Source of the DNA: G963676655 sp963676655 | GTDB lineage: Bacteria > Verrucomicrobiota > Lentisphaeria > Victivallales > Victivallaceae | Length of the DNA stretch: 64,000 nt | NCBI GenBank assembly: GCA_963676655.2 | Contig: CAXXKX010000002.1 | Coordinates: 1,054,001 to 1,118,000, forward strand | Reading direction: 5' to 3' | Position numbers and translations under genes: made by a program | Shown: piece by piece, positions 1 through 7,886 of the stretch | Numbering within the stretch: position 1 is the stretch's first letter | Layout: every line of letters starts with the position of its first letter | The notes under the pieces: model-generated | The model's database searches: none | What the model was told of the DNA's origin: nothing | The model's input: only the letters and a program-made list of their open reading frames with translations

Positions 1-88
1 AAGTATTCACTGTGAAAGATAATATTATATATGCAGATTTGTTCTTTGTGTCTTAAGTTTATAATTTTAATGTTGTTATTTCTTTTCC

Positions 89-430
89 GGGAGCGCGGAC
101 GTCCCGTCCGCATCAAGGGTACGTCTCGTACCCGCTTTCCTGGGAGCGCGGACGTCTCGTCCGCATCAAGGGAACGTCCCGTTCCCGTTTCATATGCTTG
201 GTTCATCGTATATCTTTACCGGCGTTTGACGCCGTCCACTGGCCTTGATTTATCTGTTTTATCCTGGGATCGCGGACGTCCCGTCCGCATTAAGGGTACG
301 TCTCGTACCCGCTTTCCTGGGAGCGCGGACGTCTCGTCCGCATCAAGGGGACGTCCCGTTCCCGTTTCATATGCTTGGTTTACCGTATATCTTTACCGGC
401 GTTTGACGCCGTCCAATGACCTTGATTTAC
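89..430. repeat. 177-bp imperfect tandem duplication inside the hairpin array
   Basis: The block beginning at about 91 (GAGCGCGGACGTCCCG) recurs at 268 (GATCGCGGACGTCCCG) with a constant 177-base offset through the shared GCCTTGATTTA/ACCTTGATTTA at 242 and 419. Only point differences separate the units, with no indel that I can find. This is a recent local duplication of a composite of hairpins and spacer. Confidence 0.8.
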
Positions 431-568
431 TAGACTTCTATCCCACCCTTTTGTAAGTTGGACGCCTGCATGCGGACGAGACGTCCGCGCTCCCAGGGGT
501 AAATGCATGCGGACGAGACGTCCGCGCTCCCAGGGTAAATGCATGCGGACGGGACGTCCGCGATCCCA
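89..568. repeat. Array of short palindromic hairpins (REP-like)
   Basis: Seven copies of a 17-base hairpin, GCGGACG-TCY-CGTCCGC, each flanked by GGGAGC or GGGATC on one side and CAT on the other. Four copies point one way (about 89-114, 142-165, 266-290, 319-342) and three are inverted (about 470-496, 506-534, 542-568). Between them sit related mini-hairpins with the same 3-base loop but other stems: GGTACG-TCT-CGTACC, GGAACG-TCC-CGTTCC and GGCGT-TTG-ACGCC. Stem bases change in pairs while the loop stays, so structure is conserved. I see no gene here; the open frame through it only exists because the repeats lack stops. Resembles REP/BIME elements; a RAYT transposase lies at 47598-48569. Confidence 0.85.
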
Positions 569-836
569 TGGTAATCAATTCTTGAGTAATTTCATTCAAT
601 TATGGACAATCCACAAAAACAACGAAAGACTCTGATTAATGATGACCGTGCATCTTTATTTGCAATGCATCTTATTGAGGTATATATTTAGTTGAGGAGT
701 TCTAGAAAAAACTTGAAATCAATTTTTGCACCCTGAAAACTCAATTTAAGGCGTTTTTTAGAGGGATTTTATGGCTGCTTCAGGGCAAAGTGTCGTTTTA
801 TATGAGAGCATCCTCTAATGATGAAAGGGAAATAAG

Positions 837-1208
837 TTGAGCAGGACAGGAGAAAAATATTTTATCCGTGCCAGAGAAGTTGCAAAAAAAGGGAGTTATG
901 ATGAGGCCATCGCATTACTTGCCAAAATACCTGAATCATATTGTTGGAACTGTTTTGAATTGATCTTTAAAGCAAGAATTATACAATTAAGTGATAATCC
1001 GCAAATATACAATTTGAGCGACGCAGAGTTGGCATTGCATAGGGCATTAGAAGTATTTCCAGATAATGTCGAAGCATTTATTGAGATGGGGCATTTCCAG
1101 TCTGCAGTAAATGACAACCCTCAAATAGCTCGTGAGTTTTTTGAAAAAGCAAGAGATATGTGCAATCATTATTTAGAGGAAATAACCGAAGGTTTAAGTG
1201 ACTTGTAA
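837..1208 (+). CDS. Small TPR-like cytoplasmic protein, unknown function
   Basis: 123 residues, no signal peptide or membrane segment. Residues about 10-30 (FIRAREVAKKGSYDEAIALL) and 80-115 (AFIEMGHFQSAV, AREFFEKARDM) have the small/large helix-pair spacing of TPR motifs, so a protein-binding role is plausible but not shown. The start is TTG at 837, with a purine-rich GAAAGGGA about seven bases upstream; no ATG fits better. It opens an AT-rich run of five same-strand genes that I cannot assign, which have the look of an accessory or immunity-type locus. No specific family recognised. Confidence 0.6.
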   Translation: MSRTGEKYFIRAREVAKKGSYDEAIALLAKIPESYCWNCFELIFKARIIQLSDNPQIYNLSDAELALHRALEVFPDNVEAFIEMGHFQSAVNDNPQIAREFFEKARDMCNHYLEEITEGLSDL

Positions 1209-1282
1209 TCCAGGGTTTAAATACCTTAACTTGGTGCCATTTATTAATTACTTACTATCCTAAATTGTGGAGTATGTGAACA

Positions 1283-1708
1283 ATGAAAAATAAGTTTGTC
1301 GGTGCTGAATCATATTTGTCCTATCTGTTTTTTATATTTACCATAAGTATAATGATTGGTTTTCTTATCATAAATATTTTTCAGCCATTTGATAACAATG
1401 AATTGGCTATGAGAAATTTAAGATATTTATTCGGCTTAGGGTTTTTTGTCTTTATAGGCTCATGTTACATAAGAAAAAAGCCTGCTGAAGACAAGGAAAT
1501 AAAAACATGTTTAATGGAAAAAATTTTGTTGATTTGGAGAAATGTAGTTCTATTTATTATTGCTCTCTTTATACTGGTTCATTTCTTATTTTCACTTGAT
1601 GAGTCGATGATGAAAATTGTGGTCAATGTTTTATTTTGCCCGTATATTATATTCAGTCTTTGTTATTTATTGTGGAAACGAATAAAAAATAAAAAAAAGT
1701 CACCGTGA
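1283..1708 (+). CDS. Four-helix integral membrane protein, unknown function
   Basis: 141 residues with four strongly hydrophobic stretches at roughly 12-33 (YLFFIFTISIMIGFLIINIF), 47-63 (YLFGLGFFVFIGSCYI), 89-110 (VVLFIIALFILVHFLF) and 115-135, ending in a lysine-rich tail (KRIKNKKKSP) consistent with a cytoplasmic C-terminus. A GTGGAGTATGTGAACA leader gives a GGAG ribosome-binding site before the ATG at 1283. Not recognised as any family. It sits between a TPR-like gene and a secreted-protein gene, with gaps of about 75 bases on each side. Confidence 0.6.
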   Translation: MKNKFVGAESYLSYLFFIFTISIMIGFLIINIFQPFDNNELAMRNLRYLFGLGFFVFIGSCYIRKKPAEDKEIKTCLMEKILLIWRNVVLFIIALFILVHFLFSLDESMMKIVVNVLFCPYIIFSLCYLLWKRIKNKKKSP

Positions 1709-1789
1709 TCACATCAAATGTCGTGTTTGGGAGGCTGATGGAGTCATTGAAAGATGGAAGTTTTATTCTGTAATATAAGGAATTATAAA

Positions 1790-2470
1790 ATGCTATGTAA
1801 CAGGTTAATAATATTGCTTATATTTTTACTGTTTGCGGATGCAAACTGTATCGCGCAATCAAAGTCTTCAGAGAGTAGTTTTGAGGGTCGTACTATTAGT
1901 TATGTAAACAAAGCAAAATCTTATATTGCAGCAAATAAGAAATCAACAAAGATAGATACTGATGTGCCTGTACGATCAATTCAAGTTGAACGTTACGATA
2001 AGAAGGAAACCATTAAGGAAATTTGGATTTTATATTACAACACAAATGATAGTCTATATCTTACATTTAATAAATCAGGCAAAATTACTAACATGCAGCT
2101 TTATTATGTTCATCCCAATTTTGCTGTTTTTATTAAAAAACACGACTTTAAGCATATGTTGTCATGGAATGTTATATTTGAAAAATACTTGACTGAAAGT
2201 ATTAAATTTATTAAAGAGAAAAAGATAGATTTTAACTATAAAACTTCTAGTATATATTTGTATATTGAAGCTGAAGATAAAAGAGAGCATAGAATTAAAT
2301 ATGGAATGTTATTAACTGATGATGAGAAGAAACTTGTTTTGCATTTAAATTTTGATGCTAATATGAAAGTGGAAAAATACAGAATAAAGAAAAATACTAG
2401 GCCCACAGATGATGAGAATTTAACTTTTAAGCAACCTGATTCCCGCATCATTTGCACTGCCTTTAAATAA
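1790..2470 (+). CDS. Secreted hypothetical protein
   Basis: 226 residues when started at the ATG at 1790, which is preceded by TAAGGA at suitable spacing. An upstream in-frame ATG at 1754 would add 12 residues and bury the signal peptide, so 1790 is preferred. Residues 1-24 (RLIILLIFLLFADANCIAQ) form a signal peptide with possible cleavage after CIA. The mature part is rich in Lys, Asp and beta-type segments (EIWILYYN, LYLTFNKSGKITNMQLYY), as in small periplasmic beta-sheet domains. No family recognised. The TAA stop touches the first of two near-identical intergenic elements (2469-2565). Confidence 0.6.
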   Translation: MLCNRLIILLIFLLFADANCIAQSKSSESSFEGRTISYVNKAKSYIAANKKSTKIDTDVPVRSIQVERYDKKETIKEIWILYYNTNDSLYLTFNKSGKITNMQLYYVHPNFAVFIKKHDFKHMLSWNVIFEKYLTESIKFIKEKKIDFNYKTSSIYLYIEAEDKREHRIKYGMLLTDDEKKLVLHLNFDANMKVEKYRIKKNTRPTDDENLTFKQPDSRIICTAFK

Positions 2471-2565
2471 GAAGTATATTGAATTGAGATGATACCGGAA
2501 AAACTTAAATCAATTCAAGAGGTTTTGTGACTGTTTTTAGTTAAAAATATCGTTATAAATGGGGA
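2469..2565 (+). repeat. Intergenic element copy 1 (direct repeat of 3511-3607)
   Basis: About 97 bases sharing GATGATACCGGAAAAA, CTTAAATCAATTCAAGAGG and TTTTGTGA(C/T)TGTTTTTAGT with the second copy, roughly 85% alike by eye. In this copy TTGAATTGA can pair with downstream TCAATTCAA to form a stem of nine around GATACCGG. It starts at the stop of the secreted-protein gene and ends before the lipoprotein start at 2638. Confidence 0.75.
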
Positions 2566-2637
2566 AGCTTATTTTATTCTACCTCATGTTTTCTGATGGA
2601 AAATAAAAAAATATTAATATTCAAGAGGTGTTTAATT

Positions 2638-3492
2638 ATGAATAATATATGCTATAATTGGTTTAAAAAAATGCATCACAGGTTCCAATATATGCTGTGT
2701 TTTAAGCTAATTATAATACTTTTCAGTTTACTATTGTTCACAGGATGTAGTGTTTTCAATAAGCAAAGCCGACTTGAAATCGCTCGTTCCAAGCTAAAAC
2801 ATGCAGCAGAGGATGGGGATTTAGCTAGATATCAAGCTTTATTAATTAAGTATCCAGAGATAGTAACAGAGGATGGGGCTGCTCTATATTCATGTCCTGT
2901 CAGATTAAATCGCTTTAGTATTATTGTTGTTCTCACAGATCTGAAAGTAGATATTAACGGAAAAATTGACCAATCCGGGAAAAGACCAATACATATTGCA
3001 GCCCGTGATAGTAATAAGTATGTTCTTCAATTGTTGCTTGACAAAGGTGCTAATGCAAATCTTCGGGACAATAATGGGAATTTGCCAATCTACTTTGCGG
3101 CAAAATCAAGATCTTTGCTTTATGTTAAGATTTTCAATAAACAGGGAAATCCTTTATCTTCAATTAACAAAAGAGGAGAAAATCTTCTTCATGCTGTGGC
3201 GAGATCTGGACGTGATGATGAATACGTGTCAGAATTGATAAAATATTTAGTTGACAACGGTGTTGACATTAATAAGAAGAATAAGTTTGGGAAAACCCCG
3301 CTTCATCTGGCTTCACCGATGAATATATACAACTCTGGAGGTCCCGTTATTCCTTTACTTAAAAATGGAGCAGATCCAAGGATAAAGGATAATGACGGAA
3401 AGACTCCTCTTGATTTGGCATTGGCTTCAAAACCAAAATATGCCAGTACTTATAAAATTATTGAGGCATTGAGAAAATATATGAACAAATAA
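2638..3492 (+). CDS. Ankyrin-repeat lipoprotein
   Basis: 284 residues from the ATG at 2638, which follows an AAGAGGTG ribosome-binding site; the in-frame ATG at 2596 has none. Residues about 15-38 are a lipoprotein signal with lipobox LFTG-C, so the protein should be lipidated and held on the envelope. The rest is ankyrin repeats: GKRPIHIAARDSNKYVLQLL, DNNGNLPIYFAAK, RGENLLHAVARSGRDD, FGKTPLHLAS and NDGKTPLDLALAS, with the TPLHLA/GAD(P/A) landmarks. Bacterial ankyrin lipoproteins bind partner proteins; the partner is unknown. Flanked on both sides by the duplicated intergenic element, as if the lipoprotein plus element were one module. Confidence 0.8.
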   Translation: MNNICYNWFKKMHHRFQYMLCFKLIIILFSLLLFTGCSVFNKQSRLEIARSKLKHAAEDGDLARYQALLIKYPEIVTEDGAALYSCPVRLNRFSIIVVLTDLKVDINGKIDQSGKRPIHIAARDSNKYVLQLLLDKGANANLRDNNGNLPIYFAAKSRSLLYVKIFNKQGNPLSSINKRGENLLHAVARSGRDDEYVSELIKYLVDNGVDINKKNKFGKTPLHLASPMNIYNSGGPVIPLLKNGADPRIKDNDGKTPLDLALASKPKYASTYKIIEALRKYMNK

Positions 3493-3510
3493 TTTAATTC
3501 TAGTTTTGGA

Positions 3511-3607
3511 ATAAGAAATATATTGATTAAGATGATACCGGAAAAAACTTAAATCAATTCAAGAGGTTTTGTGATTGTTTTTAGTTCAAAATATTGTTTT
3601 ATTTGGG
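3511..3607 (+). repeat. Intergenic element copy 2 (direct repeat of 2469-2565)
   Basis: Second copy of the 97-base element, same strand and same relation to its genes: just after a stop codon and just before a lipoprotein gene. Where copy 1 pairs TTGAATTGA with TCAATTCAA, this copy has TTGATTAAG, which can pair with CTTAAATCAA with one bulge. A stem is therefore kept despite sequence change. Function unknown: leader, terminator or recombination scar are all possible. Confidence 0.75.
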
Positions 3608-3651
3608 GTGCAGTCCTTAAGCAACAGTAAGACAGCAAAAGGTTACTACTA

Positions 3652-4362
3652 ATGAGTAAAATTTTATATATGATTTTCATTTTAAGTTCGTTAATCATGA
3701 CTGGTTGCGTAAATATCACTGGAGATTTGAATGTTGTTGTTAAATCAGATAATACGGAATCTCTTATAGTATTGCTTAGGCGAAATAAAGAATACTTGTA
3801 TATGAATTTTATAGATGATTGTATATGCACTTATAATTACGAAAATCTTCAATTTGGTAATTATTTAATTTTAATTTATCCAAACAGAGAGAGTTTAAGC
3901 CAGGAGTGCATAATGTATAAAAATATAATTTTGAAAAGCCCAAATAAAACTGTGAAAATTGTTGTACCGAGTAAAACCGTTGATTTATTAATAAATTTTG
4001 ACACAAATAATCTTCCTGATAGAATAAAATCACTTGTAGCAGCTAAGATCGAAAAAGTCAACAGCTCTGGAGTTGATAAAATATACAAGCAATGGGTATT
4101 ATTACAGGTAACGAAGAAAGGTTTCTGTGGTAAAATGTTTTATGTCAGTAAAGGAAAGTATAAGCTCTCAATAACTCGACCAGAAATCATTAACACATCT
4201 TCTCATGTAAGAAAAAAACTTATTTTATTTACAAAAGAGTTCACTATTGATGAGAAAATATTAAGAAAAGGGATAATACAAATATATTATGGTAAAAATG
4301 ACATGGAGGAAGAATATCTGAATATGGGGAAAAACGCCTTTTTCTATACAGCCATTCCTTAG
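3652..4362 (+). CDS. Lipoprotein, unknown function
   Basis: 236 residues. Residues 1-19 are a lipoprotein signal peptide ending in the lipobox LIMTG-C. The mature chain is mixed alpha/beta with repeated phrases typical of small beta-sandwich carriers (GNYLILIYPNRES, GKYKLSITRPE), and GDLNVVVKSDNTESLIVLL resembles a beta-strand-rich carboxypeptidase-regulatory-like start, but that is a weak resemblance. Fifth and last gene of the AT-rich group, preceded by intergenic element copy 2. No homologous family recognised. The stop at 4362 is followed by a non-coding stretch to 4807. Confidence 0.6.
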   Translation: MSKILYMIFILSSLIMTGCVNITGDLNVVVKSDNTESLIVLLRRNKEYLYMNFIDDCICTYNYENLQFGNYLILIYPNRESLSQECIMYKNIILKSPNKTVKIVVPSKTVDLLINFDTNNLPDRIKSLVAAKIEKVNSSGVDKIYKQWVLLQVTKKGFCGKMFYVSKGKYKLSITRPEIINTSSHVRKKLILFTKEFTIDEKILRKGIIQIYYGKNDMEEEYLNMGKNAFFYTAIP

Positions 4363-4472
4363 AAACAAAAAATTGAAACGGATTGCTTTCCATTCTCTGC
4401 CTTTAGGCAGATAAAAAATGCTGCCATTGAGTATGCTTTGAGACCCGGGAGTTTTATGTTGCATTTGCTGTT

Positions 4473-4490
4473 GACTGTGGACTGTGGACT
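4473..4490. repeat. GACTGTG heptamer tandem repeat
   Basis: Two and a half copies of the heptamer GACTGTG. It has the same unit length as the seven-copy GAACATY array at 6885-6933, though a different sequence. Confidence 0.6.
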
Positions 4491-4595
4491 TTTAGCTTCA
4501 GCTGTCCCGTTTGCGGGATGGCGGTGAAAAATAGTAAAACCGGCAAAAAAATGTTTGCATATTTAACCGGGCAGGGTTATTTTACAGACAGGGTA

Positions 4596-4668
4596 GCATA
4601 TTTAAGACTTCGGCCTTATTTATAAAATTGGTATTTTAACCAAAATCGAAGTCTGGAATATTATATGC
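4596..4668. repeat. 73-base imperfect inverted repeat
   Basis: Outer arms GCATAT/ATATGC, middle arms AGACTTCG/CGAAGTCT (eight pairs) and an inner stem TTGGT-ATTTTA-ACCAA can fold into one long hairpin with bulges. It lies in the non-coding stretch before the SUMF1-domain gene. It could be a structured leader, a small MITE-like element or a terminator; there is no T-run directly after it. Confidence 0.5.
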
Positions 4669-4807
4669 GGTCATGCATATTTTTATATTGTTTTACATGC
4701 TTCGGCTTAAGATTAGAGACCGCGATTAATTAATATGTTTATTTATGCAACAATGCTTAGAAGAATAAGCTTGATTGTTTATTTACTGAATGTGAGGTAA
4801 TAGAAAA

Positions 4808-6877
4808 ATGCCTGATGATAAGTCAGATATAGATAAAATGGAAACGGAAAAAGTGTTCATTGATCCCAAGGGGCATGATCACGGACATGACCATCATCAC
4901 GATGCCGACCAGCATCATGAGACCCACCATCAACGGAAGTCCCTGATTACCGGCAAGGTCGTTATTATAGCCGGAATATTATTTGTCACGGTTGTTTGCG
5001 GAGTAGTTTATGCCGCTATTTTATATAACCGGCAACTGAAGGCGCAAGCTGAAATTGAACGCCGGATCGAAGCAGAGCAGAAACGGCAACGGAGGATTGG
5101 TAACGCTTTGGGTTTTGCCCGGAAGTGTTATATACAGGATAAATATCAGGAGGCCGGTAAATATCTTCAGCAGGTATTCGAGTTGGATCACGACAACCCC
5201 GCCGCCAAAAGGCTTGAACAGGAAATTGCCAAGGCATTAGGGCAGGCCAAAACCGTTCCTTTGCGTGATAAGGCCGGAGCGGTCTGGGAAAAAGCCCGGA
5301 AGATTGATATCGGCGACGGCTTCGGCGAAGATTTGGTCCGCTTGAAAAAAGAATTCGATTCAGGAGAAATTCTTTTTCAGAAAGAGGATTACGATGGGGC
5401 GGCAAAAGCCTTTAAACAAGTGATCGCGGTAAGTAATCTGTTGCTTGAACAGGATCTCGCGCGCCGTGAGATCAAAGAAAAGATCAAAGAGTGTCTGGCC
5501 GCTAGGGTAAAGGCGGTGAAATCCAACGCCAATAACGATGCCGAAGTCTTGTACCAGAAAGCGCAAAAGCTTTCTGACGAAGCTAAAAAGTATATGTTGA
5601 AACGTGATTACGACCAGGCTCTGAAGTTTTATAATAGCGCGGCCGAAACTTATGCTCTGGCATTCTCCTACGCCAGGGATTATCGCGCGGTTGAGAATTA
5701 TAAGAAACGTTACGCATTGATAGTTAAAGATGCTCCGGATGAAAAACAATTCGAACGTTTCGGCGGTAAAAGGTGGAAACGGGTGAAGAGTGCTTATGAC
5801 AAGGCGGTCAGCGAATATCAGGCCAACAACATGTCGGAATCCCGGAAGCAATACGCTTATGTTGTCAAAAATCTGCCTGGAACAATCAAGGCTACCCGGA
5901 AAGCTATGGTTCTGGCCGCTAAGCGTGCTGCCGCGAAAAAAGCTTTTGGCAATGCCTATGCCAAGGCTGTGAAACTGGAACAAGCATCCAAAGGGATCAC
6001 GAAAAATGATTTGAAAGCCTACGGTTTTTGTCAACAGGCATTGGATCAGATAAACGAATTTGCCGGAACCGATCATAAAGCATACTTGTCGAAATCGGAC
6101 GGGGAAAAACTTGATAACTATCAGAAGAGCTTGAATTCATATCGCAAGAGTTTGTGGAACAATGAAATTGCCGGGCTCGGGATGAAATTCGCCTATGTGT
6201 TGCCGGGTGAGTTTGAAATGGGATCGATAAAAGGCGAATCCAATGAACAGCCAGTACATAAGGTCACCATCAAAAACGGCTTCTGGATCGGCGTCTATGA
6301 AGTTACCCAGGCGGAGTATAAGCTGATAATGGGAACTGGACCGGCTTATTTCAGGGGAGCCAAACTGCCGGTTGAAAGGATTAACTGGAACGACGCGGTG
6401 GCGTTCTGCCGGAAATTGACCGAACGCGAGCGAAAGGCCGGAAGAATCAAATACGGTTATGAATTCCGACTGCCGACCGAGTCTGAATGGGAATTCGCAG
6501 CCCGCGGCGGCGTGAAAAGTCGCGGTACGATCTACAGCGGCAGCAGCAAAGTCAATGCAGTGGCCTGGTACGATGCCAATTCCGATGGCAAAACGCATGA
6601 AGTCGGCTCTAAAGCACCGAACGAACTTGGCCTTTACGATATGAGTGGAAATGTCCTGGAATTGTGTCTGGACGAGTGGCATACCCAATATGACGGCGCT
6701 CCGGTCGACGGCAGTTGCTGGTTCGGAAAAAGCACTATCCGGGTTTGTCGCGGCGGCAGTTGGTACTTGTTCGCCCGTGACAGTCGCGTTTCCGCCCGTT
6801 TCTATTTTTCACTCGGATTTACCTGCAACTATCTTGGTTTCCGGGTAGTCTTCGGTCCGGTCCAGAAAGAAAAATGA
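4808..6877 (+). CDS. Membrane-anchored TPR protein with SUMF1 (FGE-sulfatase-type) domain
   Basis: 689 residues. Residues 1-44 are cytoplasmic and end in a His/Asp-rich run (HDHGHDHHHDADQHH) able to bind metal. A single membrane segment follows at about 50-72 (VVIIAGILFVTVVCGVVYAA), then a charged coiled coil and TPR-like helices to about 450 (YQEAGKYLQQVFELDHDNPA, DYDGAAKAFKQVI, DYDQALKFYNSAAETY). Residues 456-685 are a SUMF1/formylglycine-generating-type fold: PGEFEMGS, GVYEVTQAEY, RLPTESEWEFAARGG, GLYDMSGNVLELC, RGGSWY, LGFRVVF. The Cys pair that true FGEs carry just after GGS is absent (GGSWYLFARDSR), so it is probably a binding domain, not a sulfatase activator. TGAGGTAAT precedes the ATG. 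Confidence 0.85.
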   Translation: MPDDKSDIDKMETEKVFIDPKGHDHGHDHHHDADQHHETHHQRKSLITGKVVIIAGILFVTVVCGVVYAAILYNRQLKAQAEIERRIEAEQKRQRRIGNALGFARKCYIQDKYQEAGKYLQQVFELDHDNPAAKRLEQEIAKALGQAKTVPLRDKAGAVWEKARKIDIGDGFGEDLVRLKKEFDSGEILFQKEDYDGAAKAFKQVIAVSNLLLEQDLARREIKEKIKECLAARVKAVKSNANNDAEVLYQKAQKLSDEAKKYMLKRDYDQALKFYNSAAETYALAFSYARDYRAVENYKKRYALIVKDAPDEKQFERFGGKRWKRVKSAYDKAVSEYQANNMSESRKQYAYVVKNLPGTIKATRKAMVLAAKRAAAKKAFGNAYAKAVKLEQASKGITKNDLKAYGFCQQALDQINEFAGTDHKAYLSKSDGEKLDNYQKSLNSYRKSLWNNEIAGLGMKFAYVLPGEFEMGSIKGESNEQPVHKVTIKNGFWIGVYEVTQAEYKLIMGTGPAYFRGAKLPVERINWNDAVAFCRKLTERERKAGRIKYGYEFRLPTESEWEFAARGGVKSRGTIYSGSSKVNAVAWYDANSDGKTHEVGSKAPNELGLYDMSGNVLELCLDEWHTQYDGAPVDGSCWFGKSTIRVCRGGSWYLFARDSRVSARFYFSLGFTCNYLGFRVVFGPVQKEK

Positions 6878-6884
6878 AACCTCT

Positions 6885-6933
6885 GAACATCGAACATCGA
6901 ACATCGAACATTGAACATTGAACATTGAACATC
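6885..6933. repeat. GAACATY heptamer array, seven copies
   Basis: Seven exact-length units in the order GAACATC x3, GAACATT x3, GAACATC, starting eight bases after the stop of the SUMF1-domain gene. Low-complexity heptamer arrays like this arise by slippage; the C/T alternation comes in blocks, which suggests expansion from two founder variants. Confidence 0.9.
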
Positions 6934-6967
6934 GAATGAAATAAATTGATTTAACTGGTATTTCATA

Positions 6968-7741
6968 ATGTACTCGACATTATTAAAGTTTTCATCTAAA
7001 GAAAATATTAATCATGGTGATGTTTGTGAAACCTTACATAACCTGCTGGCTTTGTATTATAAAAACGGTCAAATAATCGGAAGCGAGTGGCATATTACTT
7101 CAAAGAACCACGTTTTCGAAGTCATAATATATATACCTGAAAAAGAATCTCTTGCCTCAAGATATGATAATAAATATATAAAACAAGCCTGGGAAAATAT
7201 GGGTTCTCTTGGGATTGTACTCGAAAAAACAAAACTTAGAGGCGAAGATGTTGATTCTTACGACTGTGGCTGTCTTGAGCAAAATGACTGGCTTATTCTA
7301 TATACTCATCAAGATATGCTGGAATCTCCGGTCTGGGGGGGGGATGATTTTTTGCCGATTCCTTTATACCATCTTCCAAAAACATATGATGCAGAATACT
7401 TTGATATCAAACACTGGGAAAGTGATTATCAGAATTGCGATGAGTTGCAAATGGGGTGTTTCGTTGGAGAGCGCTTTGCATTAAGGCAGATGTTCGATAT
7501 TAACAGCAGTTTAAGTCGGGACGGGTTGGCTATTTGTGATAAACTGACCAGTCTTAGCGGTAAAAAATGCTTCTATTATCTACATAAATATTATGGTAAA
7601 AGCCTTGAAAAGGAAAAGGCAAGAGTTTGTCCAAAATGTGGAAATGCAAAATGGCTTTTAAAAGAGCCATTGCATGATATATTTGATTTTAAATGTGATA
7701 ATTGTCTATTATTAAGTAGCATAGCATTTCAAATCAGATGA
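6968..7741 (+). CDS. DUF2310-type zinc-ribbon protein
   Basis: 257 residues, soluble. The C-terminus has a zinc ribbon, CPKCGNAKW...FKCDNC, at about 219-244, followed by the short hydrophobic tail seen in DUF2310 proteins; the preceding FYYLHKYYGKSLEKE is also typical of that family. Full length for the family (about 250). The function of DUF2310 is not established; its members often occur singly among toxin-immunity and other accessory genes. No strong ribosome-binding site precedes the ATG at 6968. AT-rich like the 837-4362 group, so it may share their origin, although the SUMF1 gene lies between. Confidence 0.75.
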   Translation: MYSTLLKFSSKENINHGDVCETLHNLLALYYKNGQIIGSEWHITSKNHVFEVIIYIPEKESLASRYDNKYIKQAWENMGSLGIVLEKTKLRGEDVDSYDCGCLEQNDWLILYTHQDMLESPVWGGDDFLPIPLYHLPKTYDAEYFDIKHWESDYQNCDELQMGCFVGERFALRQMFDINSSLSRDGLAICDKLTSLSGKKCFYYLHKYYGKSLEKEKARVCPKCGNAKWLLKEPLHDIFDFKCDNCLLLSSIAFQIR

Positions 7742-7831
7742 TTTGTTAAATAAAGCAAGGATAACTTTTAGCTGTTTTTTTATATAATTATGTCTGTCCT
7801 GGAAGTATAAAAAGAAAATGTATATTAACTG

Positions 7832-7858
7832 AATGCGCCGCAGATTTTGCGGCGCATT
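7832..7858. terminator. Hairpin terminator between converging genes
   Basis: AATGCGCCGCA-GATTT-TGCGGCGCATT: a perfect 11-pair GC-rich stem with a five-base loop, placed between the stop of the DUF2310 gene (7741) and the stop of the URO-D-like gene (7887, other strand). Neither side has a long T-run, so it is either a weak bidirectional terminator or an mRNA 3' stabiliser. Confidence 0.65.
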
Positions 7859-7886
7859 TGGTATTCAGGCAGGATTATGTAGAACA

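Larger units (their letters stand above)
4363..4807. other. 445-bp non-coding stretch
   Basis: I see no convincing gene. It holds a short heptamer repeat (4473-4490), a 73-base imperfect inverted repeat (4596-4668) and, at its end, the TGAGGTAAT ribosome-binding site of the next gene. Base composition shifts here from the AT-rich genes upstream to the more balanced genes downstream, so this may be the edge of an inserted region. Confidence 0.5.

Noticed and set aside
31..456. 141-codon open frame at the window start
   Set aside because: It translates the hairpin repeats themselves; the same peptide recurs with the 177-bp repeat, there is no ribosome-binding site, and composition is that of repeat DNA.
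89..568. Possible CRISPR array
   Set aside because: Repeats are palindromic, occur in both orientations, have irregular and themselves repetitive spacers, and no cas gene is present.
2469..3607. Integron attC sites for the duplicated intergenic element
   Set aside because: The GTTRRRY/RYYYAAC core sites are not found at the ends and no integron integrase is seen.
4808..6877. Calling the SUMF1-domain protein a sulfatase-activating enzyme
   Set aside because: The catalytic Cys pair is absent and no sulfatase gene lies in the window.
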